From: Dipteronia dyeriana
Lineage: Eukaryota > Streptophyta > Magnoliopsida > Sapindales > Sapindaceae
Assembly (NCBI GenBank): GCA_032871835.1
Contig: CM065301.1
Span: 79,020,069-79,084,068, forward strand
Length of the DNA stretch: 64,000 nucleotides
Direction: 5' to 3'
In this document: one piece after another, positions 1 to 12,795 of the stretch
Layout: each line of letters opens with the position of its first letter
Numbering within the stretch: position 1 is the stretch's first letter
The notes under the pieces: model-generated
Databases searched by the model: none
What the model was told of the DNA's origin: nothing
The model's input: only the letters and a program-made list of their open reading frames with translations
Position numbers and translations under genes: made by a program

Positions 1-1502
1 TTTATCACATATAAATATATATTACTTATGTGCATGTTTCAAGTATTTGCATCCTATGCAAATTCTTCTTTTAACTATTGTTTCATGTGTACACACCAAT
101 TTGTATCAAATGCAATCTCTTATATTATTAGTTGATATATATCTTTTAATTATCCTTTTTTAAATATATCTAATATATTAAAAATGATAATAAATATTTT
201 AAATTTAAACTAAATTCAAATACTTAGATAAATGATTTAGTAAAAATAAAATAATCCTATTATTTTATCTTCACCTAAATCCATATATCAACTAACACCC
301 TCCAATTAATAGTTAATTAATAACTCATAATTATCAATATAATTAAATAATATAATTATTTAATTAATTTAACTATTAACATTAATTAATTAAATAATCT
401 CATTATTCAATTAATTCTTGAATATATACGTGTCACTTTCGTAACACAATTAATTGGACAATCTAATTAATTAACCATGACCTTTGTTACCTAAATCGAT
501 TGGGCTAGCAAGGGGACCTAATGGACCCACAGTATTTTGAGCTCAAATAATCATCGGAATCATTAATTAAACTCTTTAATTAATATTCCTTGATTATTAA
601 CTTCAGTGTTATTCCACTAAAAACCCCGAAGCTGCACTCTCCCAACTGTAGACGCTTTTACACAGACCGATACAACTCGGTGTCCATCGATATAGCTATT
701 ACACATGGTGTGATCCTCCACAGTAGTTCATAATTAGAACTGGGTCATAATGTTCGTTATACCCCTCTAATTACATATATCCTTTAAGCACCGTTGATTC
801 TATAATGAACAATAAATCTTATTTCCTTAAGGAATTAGGAGAGCGCTCATATTGTCCAAGCCCCGAATCAACCCTTAAGGGAACTACCATCTACTTCTCA
901 CAAGAATGAGTGGATTCCACTATTGTGTACAAACCTTTCTAGCCACAAGCCAAATCGTAATCCCAGCATACGAAGCATATTGATCGGGAACTGCATCCGA
1001 CCTCACTCATGGTATATCAAAGACCACGATCTAACTTGAAGGAGTCGATAAGACACTCAGGATTAATATCACCCACATATAGCCATCATTAGTTGATATA
1101 TATGAATCTCATCGGTAAACGGATCTTGGTGTGAGATTCATATAGATCATGACCCAGTCCTATATGATCACATCATACAAAGTGCCTCCATTCCCATATC
1201 TCATATGAATGATTCGGGATAGAATCACTGTACATTACTGAATGGACCGCAGCTATAGATTAACCACAAATAAAGTATATTTATTTGCTATCTATGGACT
1301 CCTTAGATTGCACGTCTCTTACTGTATCCATCTGTATATGACACTCATATACACAGTTCGAGATTACATCCGGCAATCTTTGATGTTAAATTTATGCACA
1401 AGTTATGAAATAAACAACACAACAGGAATGAATTGAACTTTTCCTTTTATTTATTTCATAAATCCATTTACAAATTACATCTTTAAGGCATAAACCCTAA
1501 CA
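1..1502 (-). mobile_element. Long terminal repeat (family A), incomplete at window edge
   Basis: Read on the minus strand, the LTR begins TGTTAGGGTTTATGCC at 1502 and runs to base 1, where the window cuts it. It is the inverted, diverged counterpart of the complete 2.1-kb LTR at 30200-32308: both share the opening segment, the block around 600-1450 and an antisense reading frame. About 600 bp of the far end lies outside the window, so I cannot tell whether this is a solo LTR or part of a full element. It sits directly against a gag fragment at 1503. Confidence 0.8.
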
Positions 1503-1574
1503 GAGAGTTCCTCATCTCACTCTACAAATGGAAATGTAGAGAGTATGAACCTTGAAGGGTTCTTTGAGCATTTT
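1503..1574 (+). pseudogene. Inverted gag fragment (24 codons)
   Basis: These 72 bases translate on the plus strand into a peptide containing HSTNGNVES and GFFEHF. It nearly matches part of the gag encoded on the minus strand at about 3727-3797, so the fragment is inverted relative to the neighbouring element. On the left it is cut by the family-A LTR. On the right it joins the polypurine tract of the minus-strand element exactly where an LTR should begin. Confidence 0.75.
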
Positions 1575-1941
1575 ATCTCCCCCTTTGGCTATTTCGTGAC
1601 AAAACCACCACTCACAATTCATCCTCACAAATATACAAAACAAAAAAACAGGGGTCAATAAAGTTTTTCTACATTACAAAGAGATGCCTAATAAACTAGA
1701 TCTTCAAGTCATCCATCTCTTGTGGAATCAGCATCCCTACAAAACAAAATAACTACACTTTCCAAGACAAGTGTATGTGAGATGATCAAAGAAATAAAAA
1801 CAAGAGCAATTTGCATACAATAGAAACAGGTAAACATACATCAACAATGCAAATGCAAATGCTCCACCTAAATAGGTTAACTCCCCCTCAACGAGTCAAA
1901 CTCCCTTCATATGCAACTCTCAACTCCCCTTAAATCCACAC
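1575..1941 (-). repeat. Direct repeat of the element's 3' internal end, copy 1
   Basis: About 360 bp starting at the polypurine tract and extending up to 1941 is repeated almost exactly at 6499-6853 in the same orientation. Differences are scattered substitutions plus a short indel near 1615. The two copies flank one LTR, giving internal-LTR-internal, the structure expected from recombination between tandem copies. Confidence 0.85.
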
Positions 1942-2881
1942 TACTCCCCATTTTTGTCATGAGATAGACAAATGAGTATCCCCTTAAGAAGGCATTAGCA
2001 ATGAGAGCTTATGGAACAAGACATTTGTATAACCATATAAACAAATTTAAGCAACTCAATTAAGAAGAGAGAATCAAGGAGTTTTATTAAAAAAATGTGT
2101 GAACGAATGCTTTGCATACAAGACAAGTTGTATTCAAGATCAAAATATGGTATTTGGCAAAGCAAAATAACAAGGGTTTCCAAGAGAATTCAAACCAATT
2201 TCACCCTTTGTCATGGAATAAGCAAGATATAGATTGTAAAATAAATTAATTTTAAGAACAACTATATCAAACTTTACAAGCAAAATAAGACATGAGCGAC
2301 TATTGCAACCTTTTTTATTTTTTCGAGTGGAATGCCCGTATGATAGTAGCCTTGTTCAACAAGTAAAGAGAGAGAGAGAGACTTTTAAATTGTAAAATCC
2401 TTGAAATGGATACAAGATCCTTATTGATTGAAGTCTCATAATTGCTTTCACACACAAATTTTTTTCATTCATTTAAAGCATTCAAAAAAAAAATCTCATC
2501 ATGCATATCAATTTAAAGCATGTTATAGAAATAATCATCATGTCATGGAGATCAATTCTAGGTCATTCAAAATGTATTTTCCAATCAATTCTCCTAGTCC
2601 AAAAATGCATGTTTGGTCATAAATAAGACATGGATTGCATGTTAAGCAAAGTTGCACACTTATAAAAAAAAATATATACAACCAATCATCTCAGGTAATT
2701 AATAAAAGAGTATAACTATTATCCTGAGCACAATGCAATGCCAATTTGCTCTCTTTGCTTGAGCTCCCCATATGGGGTCAATCATAACAAGTCAAGAGGG
2801 GATATGAGTCCCTATAGACTTACCAGGTCCATTGGACCTAGTTGAGCCTATGGGTGAACCCTTAGCACAGTGGCATGTGAG

Positions 2882-4519
2882 TTAATCTTTTTTTTTAATC
2901 CACTTAGGTGACACGTTGTCAATCCTAGTGGTCAAGATCATCATATTACTCCTAGAATCATTAACACTAGCTTTCTTAGGCACACACATATGGGCTCTAG
3001 CCCTTTTTCTTTCAATCATGCTCTTAGTTCTACACATGTTAATGTACTTAAAGCAATTTGGTCTAATATGACCATCAACACCACAAAAATGACATGAATG
3101 AATAAAATGAGGGGCCATACCATTCCTATGTGAGGACAAAGATGCTTTCACATGTCTTTGAGCTTTCCTTTGGTGTGGTATTGATTCTCTTCTCCCTTGT
3201 TATCGAGTTGGAGAAGATTGCTTCTTTTGTTGAGCATGCAGGAAATGCTTCTTGGCTTGATGGATTTTTGTCTGAGATATAGTTGCTTGAAGTGCTCTCA
3301 TTAGTTGAGCTTGAGCTTGACTTCTTGGTGCCATCTTGACTTGGACATTTCTAGAACACTCTCCTAGTTCAATTTTCTTGTTAGGATGAAGTTGAGGAAG
3401 AGGTTCTTTGAAGTCCATGCTCTTAACAAATACCATCTTGCTAGGAGTTGAGGTCTTCTTGTCATCTTCAAACCCTAGTCCTCTCTTGTCACTTGGCCTC
3501 TTGCCAATTCCTAACATATGGTCAAGCTTCTACGTACTCGAAGTCATCTTAGCAATCAACTCTCTAGCTTCTCTAAGCTCCACCTTCAAGCTTTCTTCCA
3601 CCTTTCTTCCATTCTTCACTTTCTCACTTTCTCACTTAAATGAGTCACTTCAGTTGATAGCTTGAGGTTCTCTTCCTTTAGCCTTCGAACCTCTTTCTTT
3701 ATATTAAACCTTAAGCTTTGAAAATGCTCAAAGAACCCTTTAAGGTGCATACTATCTACATTTCCATTTGTAGAGTGAGATGAAGAACTCTCATCACTAG
3801 AGTCATCACTAGTGTCACTTGTTGCCATGATGGCATCATCAACATAAGTAGCTTCACTTAACACTCTCTTAGCTACTTTTTCATATACTCCTTTTTCAAG
3901 GTCACTAGTTAAGGCTTTGTTGCCTTTTTCTACATCTTCCACAAAGGAGGCTCCAAAAGCCAAGTAGTTTCTTGCAAGCTCCTCATCACATAAGGAATCT
4001 TCTTTACTCCTACTTTCACTTGATAAAGCGACCACCACCTTTTCTTTCTTTCTCATCAAATTAGTGCACTTGGAAGCAATGTGACCGATGTCGCTACACA
4101 CATAGCATTGAATGTCTTTTCTTGTAGGTTTCTCTTTCCTTGGCTCAAACTTATTCTTCGAGTCATTCTTGTGAAGATTCATAAATTTCTTGAATCTCTT
4201 CACCATTAGAGCCAAGTCTTCATCCGAGTCACCATCCTCCTTCTCAACCTTGGAGGCCTTCAATGCTATGCGTTTTTGCTTCTTCGGCGATACGGATGTA
4301 GGACTCCATCTAGATTCATAGGCCAATAGGCTTACTACTTCCATCTTCCATGGTTATGATTGGTGGTGTGTATCCATCTTCAATCACCATCCAAACTTTA
4401 TCATCTATTACCAAAAGGAACGACTCCATCATTCTCTTCCATGAAGAGTAATTATCTCCCTTGAGCAATGGTGGTCTCACATCCGACACACCCTCATTAC
4501 TCACCCCAAAGTCAGTCAT
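2882..4519 (-). pseudogene. Copia-type gag, decayed, with two CCHC zinc knuckles
   Basis: The likely start is the Met at 4519, opening with a gag N-terminus that includes PPLLKGDNYSSWKRMMESFL. The frame stops near 4316. A second frame (4344-3616) carries an acidic-basic segment and a zinc knuckle CYVCSDIGHIASKC. Later frames (3517-3200, 3151-2882) carry a second knuckle CHFCGVDGHIRPNC. The segment normally joining the N-terminus to the first knuckle (UBN2-type gag core) is missing, and frames change at least three times. In an intact element Gag would package RNA into virus-like particles; this copy cannot. Family assignment rests on the knuckles and N-terminus. Confidence 0.75.
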
Positions 4520-4652
4520 AGTGTTTGGGTTATAAATGAGATGCAAATGAAATGCAATAAACAAAAGATGCAAGCAAACAAAATGCACAAGGCAAGACAC
4601 ACACAGTGCACAGATCACCTAAGTATATCTAGGCACCGGTTCTAATACCAAT

Positions 4653-6498
4653 TGAAAGTTCCCTAAAGAATGTGTGTGTCTAAATCTAGAGGGAGTGGGG
4701 GGGGGGGGGGTGAATAGGTTTTAATAGAATCAATTACTGATTTTTTGATTAATCAATATTAACACAAATTACCCCGAACCAACAAGCATTCAATAAAATC
4801 AATTATGCTTAAAACAATAACAACACACAATATTTACGTGGAAACCCTCCAAATGGGAAAAACCACGAGTTGATATGTGCGCCACACTTGATCCTCAAAT
4901 CCACTATTGAATGAAAGTTTACAACCTAGGTTGACTTCCCGTCACACCCTCCAGTTACTAACCCTTTCACTCTACCCAACATGCCTTAATAGTGATTCTT
5001 GATCTATTTGCTTGTGCACTAACCACTTAGTCACAAGACTTAACCTCAATGAAGAGTCAAAACAACCTAAGTGAATATGATAAAATATAACATGAAAGTA
5101 ATGCTAGGAAACACTAAATGATTATCTAGGAAATTAAGAATGTCACTAAGTACAATTCCTAGATATTAATGTCTAAATGGATGTTCATAAAGACTTAATT
5201 AGATATAGTTATGCAACATTATATCCTAGTTATGAAACAAAGCTATTTCAACATATGTTGTCATTAAGTATGGCATGGTCATTAAATGCAATCATCAAAA
5301 TGCAATCTATATGACCTAATTAGCTAGAGGCAATAATGACCTAAATGCTAGCTATCACAAAAGCCATATCAACACAAGTTGTCATTAAGTATGGCAAGGA
5401 CTATAATGCAATCATAAAATGTAATCAATGAGTCATAAACAGTATCTAAATGCAAGGCATAATGATTTAGGTAGAAGGGAAAAATAGTCACAAATCCTAG
5501 CTATCACAAAATATAAATCTCAACCAACAATCAACAATCCAAGCATGTTATAAATGCAATTAACCTCAATAACATACACTTAATCAACAATAATTGTTAA
5601 ACCTAGGCATACATGTCATAAGAATGGAACAAAAGATTCTAGGGCATGTAGAGATTACCTAGTCAAAGACAAACAAGAAAATCCATGATTGGTAGATGCA
5701 AGAAGATGCTATATGCTTAAGGATTGAAGTTTGGTTGAGTCAAGATTAGTTCTTGAGAGCTCTCTCTCTCTCTTGGAGTCAATTTCTCTCTCAAAGAAAA
5801 ACTTGGTCAATCAAAAATGGTTTCTTGGACTCCCAAAGCCAAAGAGAATTGAAGAGAACATATATATAATGTGCCATACACGAAATGGCATCGTTTTGGA
5901 CAAAGAGCAACCAAATCCCGTCAGGACCGCTGGTTGTACCGCGGTATAGGCAAGTGTCCAGACCGTGGCATAGAGAGCGGTGCATCGCCTAGACAACGCC
6001 GCTCTGTAGACCGTTGTACATGAAGGTGCATAGACCACGGTCCCGACAGCATGCAACGCCTGCGGTGCATGCAACGCCTGCGGTGCATGCAACGCCTGTG
6101 GTGCATGCAACATGCACAGGCCGCGGTAGCCACAACGTGCAACCTCTAGTAAACACCGTTATACAGACCGCGGCGTAGGCAATACACAGGGAGCGGTCCC
6201 AGCCACGGTTAAGAGGAAAATCCTCTTTTAAAGGCAAACAAAATGCATCAAACACCCAAGCAAGATTTATGGCAAAAAGACACACAATTATGACAATTAA
6301 GCATTCATGCAAGATGATCAAAAACATGCATGAGAGTGTATGTGTGCACTAAAACTCTCCAAACAAGGTTAAGCAAGTGATTTACCTTTTGAAGCTTAAG
6401 CTAGGTCGTGAGCAATGATAGCATAAACTACCCTTACACATTAATCCCCAAATGTGGTTGTCAACGAAATGAGCCAATCAAAAACTGAGGAACTTACA
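4653..6498 (-). mobile_element. LTR of the copia-like element (1,846 bp)
   Basis: On the minus strand it begins TGTAAGTTCC at 6498 and ends GGAACTTTCA at 4653, so the ends form a 10-bp inverted repeat with one mismatch. A polypurine tract lies directly outside the 6498 end and a primer-binding site directly outside the 4653 end. It therefore has internal sequence on both sides. Inside are a run of 14 G (4697-4710) and a GC-rich repeat patch (5925-6200) that stands out from AT-rich surroundings. No coding sequence is expected or seen. Confidence 0.85.
6049..6112 (+). repeat. 18-bp tandem repeat in LTR
   Basis: The unit GCATGCAACGCCTGCGGT is repeated about 3.5 times with one substitution in the third copy. 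It lies in a GC-rich stretch (5925-6200) where variants of AGACCGNGG recur at least four times. Open frames across it are an artefact of the repeat. Confidence 0.85.
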
Positions 6499-6853
6499 AT
6501 CTCCCCCTTTGGCTATTTCGTGACAAAACCACCACTCATAAAAAAAAACAAAACAAAAAAACAGGGGTCAACAAAGTTTTTCTACATTACAAAGAGATGC
6601 CTAATAAACTAGATCATCAAGTCATCCATCTCTTGTAGAATCAACATCCCTACAAAACAAAATAACTACACTTTCCAAGATAAGTGTATGTGAGGTGATC
6701 AAAGAAATAAAAGCAAGAGCAATTTACATACAATAGAAACAAGCAAACATGCATCAACAATGCAAATGCAAATGCTCCCCCTAAATAGGTTAACTCCCCC
6801 TCAACGAGTCAGACTCCCCTCATATGCAACTCTCAACTCTTCATAAATCCACA
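6499..6853 (-). repeat. Direct repeat of the element's 3' internal end, copy 2
   Basis: Second copy of the segment described at 1575-1941. Its polypurine tract (6513-6499) abuts the LTR start at 6498, the normal order at the 3' end of an element. It is cut at about 6853, where sequence of a Ty3/gypsy element begins. Confidence 0.85.
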
Positions 6854-9460
6854 GAAATAGGGGTAGGATGAAAAGTTCAAGGATTAACTAACTAGGTTTT
6901 CACAGAAAATGTCAGAAGTACAGAATCCCAATGATTACACGGTGGTATCCGAATTTATTAACAGTCTGCAGCATAGCCACTTGACGCTAAGCCTGAGACA
7001 GAAAAGGCCAACCACATATGCAAGCATGATAGATTATGTCGGAGGATATGCCATGGCGAAGGAGCAACAGATAGCACCATGTATAAAGCTCATACATGGG
7101 GGTCGGCCCTAGAGCAGCCAAAAAACTAAAGATAGCAACTTGAAGAATAGTGGCAAAGGGGACTAGAAAGGAAATGAAGGATAGGGTAAGGATGGATGAA
7201 AGGATGACGATAAAAGTGGTAGGCACTTTAAAAGGCAATACACCAATTACACCCCGTTGGCTAGGAGACAATAGGAAATCTTGAATGTGATAAAAGATAA
7301 GAATTTGTATAAAAATCCTCCGAGACAGTCGAGCTTTGCTAGGAGAGACACCACCAAATACTGCAGATTTCACTAGGAGAATGACCATGAAACCTCTAAG
7401 TGTTATTAGTCGAGGGACTACATCGAAAAACTTATCAGAGAGGGACATCTCAAGGATGTGGTCCTTAGAAGTAGGGATGACCAATATAAAGACACCCTAA
7501 AGGAAGAACGCTATAGAAGCCAAAAGAGTCCCAGAAGAAATTTGGACAGTGAGGTAATTAACACCATCTTTGGTGGATCACACACTAGGGGTAGCAATCG
7601 TGAGAGAATGATCGAAGTTAGAGAAGTCATAAATGGTCAGAGGAATCTGGAAGTAAATCTGTTGGGCCCTGATTAGAAAATGTTCAAGCAAGGATGGGAC
7701 CCGATACTCTTTACCAAGGCAGACACACAGGGAACAGAGGTAAGGCCGAACGATGCCATTACTGTGTCAGTTTGCGTAGGTCACATGAAGTGAGAAGAGT
7801 GTTGATCGACAATGGGAGCTCAATAGATATCTTAAGTGTGGAAGTATTCGACCAGCTTGGATTGTAAAAAAAAAAGACCTCTAGCCACTCAAACTCCCAT
7901 TGAGAGGCTTTGGGGGAGCGGAAGTAGGATCGTGTGGAACAGTGAAGCTACCTGTAGAGATTGGAAGCTTTCCTTACACCAAGATAATATTGTTGGATTT
8001 TGTGGTCGTGAATGTGGAAAATTGGTCTTACAACGCCTTGCTGGGCAGACCATTCCTAAACAAGTGGAAAGATGTGACTGCCACTTATGCCCTGAAATTA
8101 AAGTTCCCAACAGAAATTGGGGTAGGTGTCATGAAAAGTTCCCAAGAGTGGGTGAGAATGGCCAATCTAGTTGTATACAGGGAAAAAACAGAACTAGGCA
8201 TAATGCAAATAGATATCTAAAGAGATGAGGAAAACCCGAAAATGGATAAAGGAGATGTTACAGTATAAACGCCTACCCATTCGACCTGGACCCAATGGAG
8301 GTATCTCTAGAAGGTGAGAAAACCCAAGAAGATGAGCCGATTGAGAAAGTCATAATTGACACAAGGGCAATCCTGATCAGACCATGAAACTAAGGAGCCC
8401 GGTTGAAGGGAGAAATTCGGGATGGAATGATTGGCCAGCTAAAAGAATACAAGGATGCGTTCATATGGAAACATGAAGATATGCCCATAATCGATCCGAA
8501 GATAATATCTCATTGCCTAGCAGTTGACCTGATCGAAAACCATTCATCCAAAAGAGATGGCGGTTTAACCTGAAGAGAAGCAAGGAAATCAAGGAAGAAG
8601 TAGTGAAACTATTGGCGATAGGATCCATAGGCAAGGTGCAATACCCCGAGCGGGTTGCCAACGTGGTGCTAGTGAAACAGAAGAACGGTCAATGAATGAT
8701 GTGTGTAGATTTTACTGACCTCAATAAAGTATGTCTGAAAGATAACTTCTTTTTGCCCCAGATCGACCGGCTGGTATATCCAACAACTGGTCATGAATTA
8801 TTGTGCTTCACGGATGATAACTTAGGTTACAACTAGATCTGAATATTTGAGCCATATGAAGACAAAACCTCTTCACCACTAACCAAGGGTTATGCTGTTA
8901 TAAAGTAATGCCCTTTGGTTTTAAGAATATTTGGGCAACCTACAAGAGACTAGTAAACCAGATGTTCGCCTAACTGATCAGCAGAAATATTGAGGTATAT
9001 GTGGACGACATGTTAACAAAGATCACAACATTCGGAAAACATGCAAAAGATCTCAGAGAGACGTTCGAGATATTAAGGAAGTTTAGCATGAAACTTAACC
9101 CAAAGAAATGTGTTTTCGGAATGCCTTCGGGAAGTTTCCTTTGTTACCAAGTTCATCAGAGGGGAATTGAAGTAAACCCCAAGAAGATAAGAACATTGGA
9201 GGATATGAGGTCTCCAATGACCCTGAAAGAAATTCAAAGGGTTACAGGCTGTTTATCATCCTTGATTCGGTTCATTAGCAAGTCAACAAACAAATGCTTA
9301 CACTTTTTAGAGCAATCAAGAAGGGCAAGGGGGTAGAATGGAATGATGAATGTGAGCAGACATTCAGAAAGATCAAGGAGTACCTAGGTAAAGTACCAAT
9401 CTTATCTAAACCCCTGGAAGGAGAAATGCTCTACATGTAACTGTCAGTCACAGCTGTGGC
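6854..9460 (+). pseudogene. Ty3/gypsy gag-pol remnant
   Basis: The order is gag piece (6909-7112), linker and gag end (7458-7676), aspartic protease with VLIDNGSSIDIL at about 7801-7836 and a YNALLGRPFLN block at 8029-8061, then reverse transcriptase. RT pieces include a LNKVCLKDNFF-like block near 8720, MPFGFKN near 8910 and the YVDDM catalytic box at 8998-9012. After this comes an intact stretch to 9336 with LNPKKCVFG and a decayed start of RNase H to about 9460. Many stops and frameshifts interrupt it. Protease and RT motifs fit plant gypsy elements. The 3' part, integrase included, is absent because an LTR begins at 9461. Confidence 0.85.
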
Positions 9461-11895
9461 TGACAGGATTATGCTCGATAGCAAGAGTATAATAATGTAA
9501 TAAACAATCTTTTCATATGAATAAAGTGATTTCTAGTTTAACAAATCTTATAGCATTTATAGTTTAATTATTATAATTGTCAAAAGTAAATAATCATAAG
9601 GTCAAAAGACTATAAGAAAAGAAGAATTGTTCATACATCTAGATATGTATGAGGTAGACACAATTCTTTAGTTAGTCTTGAATAATATTCACAACTTAAG
9701 ATAGAAGGTTGGGCGCATTTATCTTGTCAAAGTTGTAGATTCTTTTGTTAGCATTTGAGTGGGATCAAATGTGTTATGATGAATCTAAAATCATCAAAGT
9801 GTGGTGTCTTTGGGCAAAAGAATCTAGTGCACTGGGTGCATTGAATAGGATCAAAATGAAATACTTTATCTAGAACCGTTAATGGGTAAAAGTTTTCATT
9901 TGAAGACAATCAGAGAGTCTATCTTAATCCTGAGATAAATGATGGACTTATGGTTGCAAGTGTTATCATTTGAGCTATCAATGAGTACGATTATATAGCA
10001 TAGTTTATCCTCCATAGTTTGGTGGTATTCATTTGTTAATCAATAGAGGACTTCATTTATAGATATGGACATCATGGCTCCATTTATTGAATGAGAGTAG
10101 AATACCATCATATGGATGTTTTGAGGTATTGGATATTAAATCTTAACGTTAAGTTTTCAATAGTGTCTATTGAAACATGGCTTCTGGACAAGTCAAACTA
10201 TCCAAGTTCAAAATGTGGTCATATGAGTAAATATGGTAACTTGGAGAGCTATGGACGGTCTATGAGCTCTTGGCGATTACTGGTATTCTTCACGAGGATA
10301 CACTTTCTTCAATAAAGGTTGTCTAGGGTATGAGTGAGTAACATCAACTTATTCTATCTTTATTTAAGAGTTCAATTTTAGTTCTTTAGTGGAATGAACT
10401 AAAATTAAATAGATCGGACCTAAATGAATCATTTGTTGATTGTGATTGGGTTGTGTCTATTGGAGCTTAAATTTGAATAGCCCGTCAAGATCCCTAATTC
10501 ACACGAACTTGCATGGATCACTTGATATATTCTACCGGACCAATTTAGGGGTCCATCTAGAATTTTATTAAGGCATGAGAACTTGTTTCTTTTTGTAAGA
10601 ATATGTCTAGTTCACATGTGGAATTTTTATTAAGGTCCAATGGATTTAATAAAATAAGAAAAATAATATACGGTCCATATATATGGTATAGGCGACAAGG
10701 CTATTAAGAATAGCTTAAATATATTATTTTTATTTTTATTTTATTATTTAATTAAATAGAAATTAATTAATTTGTTGATTAATTAATTATTTAATTAAAA
10801 ATCAAAATCTTTTTCCTAGTAGGAGATGGTCTCCTAAAACTATACTGTTGTTGGTAGTATAGTTAATGTTAAAGACTATATTTGATAAGTAGATAAATAA
10901 AATGAATTATTTATCTAATCAAATTAGGAAGTCTTTAATATGGTTACAAACACACTATTGAGTTGGATTAGGAGTCTTGGTGTTGGATAGAATTCTTTTT
11001 TTAAAAAGATTCTTAACCACCAAGTAATTCTACCTAAGGAAAGGATTCTTAACAACCAATTAAATCCTTCTTAAGAAAAGAATTAAGTTTCCCAATACTT
11101 ATTGTATGAATTTCGGCCAGATATGTATATATATAAGATGATGATAGAATTCCTTTTAGATTAGGATTCTTAACTACCAAATAAATCCATATAAGGAAAG
11201 TATTCTTACCAACCAAGTAAATCCTTCTTAGGAGATGATTAATCATCCTATATATATGAGTTTGAAATTCGGCCAGCCCAAAAGAAATTGCAAGAGAAAT
11301 TTCGCCCAAACTTGGGAATTTCTAAAGAGAGTTTTCGTCCAAGCAAGAAAGAATTTTGAGGGAGAAATTTTGGTTTTTACTCTGGACAAAATTCGACCAA
11401 CTCTAAGCAATAGTGTGTGAATTCAGTCAAGTAGAGAAAAAAAAAGGAACGTTTTTGTTTTCAATAGTACACTAGTATCCTTTACATCATAAGGGTTTTG
11501 TGTACGATATCGAATCAAGGTTCACGCGAGTTTTAATTAAATTGATTGATAATTCACATGTGACCGGACGTTGTTGGATTTTTTCTCTTGGGAGATATTT
11601 GTAACTAACAAAGAAAAGATTTTGTTTTGTCTCCATCCTCAGGTATACAATTTAAAGAAAGGGAGTCCACACTCCTAGGTGATTCAAGTTCGTAATTGGA
11701 TTGGTAGATCTTACGGAATCAATTCGGCGCTTGTTCAATTGTTAAAAAAAAAAACCTACGATACTTTAATATACATCAATTAATCTAGGGTTAAGGTTCT
11801 CGTTGCATAAAAGGGGATTTTTTTTATTTATACGCAAACCCTAATTTTCATTTTCTCACGCTTCCGTTGCGTTTTGAACCGTTTTTTTTTCTACA
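9461..11895 (+). mobile_element. Long LTR (about 2.4 kb) inserted in gypsy pol
   Basis: The right end is firm: CTACA at 11891-11895 is followed at once by a tRNA-Met primer-binding site. The left end is inferred. Gypsy RNase H coding ends at about 9460 and TGACAGGATTATGC begins, a start resembling the family-A LTR opening. I see no 5-bp target duplication, consistent with loss of the downstream half. The interior is AT-rich and noncoding. Similar lines near 11010-11230 (about 60-bp motifs ending CCAAGTAAATCCTTCTTA) form a diverged internal repeat. Confidence 0.65.
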
Positions 11896-11911
11896 ATTGG
11901 TATCAGAGCCT
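11896..11911 (+). other. Primer-binding site (tRNA-iMet)
   Basis: ATTGGTATCAGAGCC follows the LTR end directly and contains TGGTATCAGAGC, complementary to the 3' end of plant initiator-methionine tRNA. No gag follows, so the internal region has been lost. Confidence 0.85.
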
Positions 11912-11958
11912 GGTTGTACCCTTGATTAATTGATGTATGTGTACGTGAAGCATCAGAT

Positions 11959-11960
11959 GT

Positions 11961-12005
<45 letters not shown>
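11959..12005 (+). repeat. (GA)n microsatellite
   Basis: About 20 uninterrupted GA units shortly after the primer-binding site. The reading frame on the opposite strand here is a serine-leucine artefact. Confidence 0.95.
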
Positions 12006-12008
<3 letters not shown>

Positions 12009-12746
12009 CGTGGCGGTTGGGAGGAGATCGACATTCATAGAGGGTGGAGGTCAATATGGTTTTGGCGGCGACGGTAGCTAGGGTTTTAGTGTTTGAGAGG
12101 TGGTTGTAGCAAGGATTTTGATGTTTGAGTTGTGGTGGATTAGGTCATGGTTTGAATGTAGAAGATGAGTGGTAGTGAACTGGTGAATGATGATGATATT
12201 TGTTTGATTTTTTTTTTTTTAAGATTACTAAATCTATTTTTTTATAAAAAAAAATTCCCGAATCAGATTCGATTTTGATTTTCAAATGTAATGGTGATTT
12301 GATCTGATTTGATTTTTTTAAGAAAATTTCCTCTTATTTTTCTTTTTCTAATTTTTTTAATTTATTATTTAAATGACCAAAATAACCCTAGTTTCATTAA
12401 GTTTGACTAATATTTCATTAAGTTTTTCTATTTTGAATAAAATAGGGACTAAAGTTGTTAATACGACAATGACATTTTACCAAAATGTAGAGACTTTAGT
12501 GAAATTATCCCGTTTCTTAGAAAAAGCTTTATTTTGATTTTTTGAAATAATTTTAATTTTTTAAAAAAGTACTTTCAATTTATTATTTATTTTAACCTTA
12601 TATTTTCCATATTCCATTAGTTTTTTTTTCTGTTTTTAATTATTATTATTTTCATTTTTAGAAAATATTTTTTTTGTTTATTTATTTTTATAAACAATTT
12701 TGATATTATTTATTTTTGAAACTCAATAAATCATTTTAATAAGGGT

Positions 12747-12795
<49 letters not shown>

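Larger units (their letters stand above)
1575..4652 (-). mobile_element. Internal region of a rearranged copia-like element, gag only
   Basis: On the minus strand the order is: primer-binding site at 4636-4652 (ATTGGTATTAGAACC, a decayed initiator-Met tRNA match), broken gag, about 1.3 kb without coding sequence (1590-2880), and a polypurine tract GCCAAAGGGGGAGAT at 1589-1575. No integrase, reverse transcriptase or RNase H is visible, and about 3 kb is too short for a full pol. The element is therefore a deletion derivative or a gag-only non-autonomous type. The tract should be followed by an LTR but is followed by the inverted gag fragment. Confidence 0.75.

Noticed and set aside
1242..1436. 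Open frame of 64 codons with a close relative at 30266-30493 (minus strand)
   Set aside because: Both lie within the same LTR family in matching position, so similarity follows from LTR descent. No evidence of translation; not called as a gene.
5811..6142. Frames with repeated LHAPQA- or CMHRRR-like peptides
   Set aside because: Produced by the 18-bp tandem repeat and GC-rich patch in the LTR; all frames stay open for that reason.
6987..7484. 165-codon minus-strand frame
   Set aside because: Antisense to gypsy gag/pol; the plus strand shows family motifs and this frame shows none.
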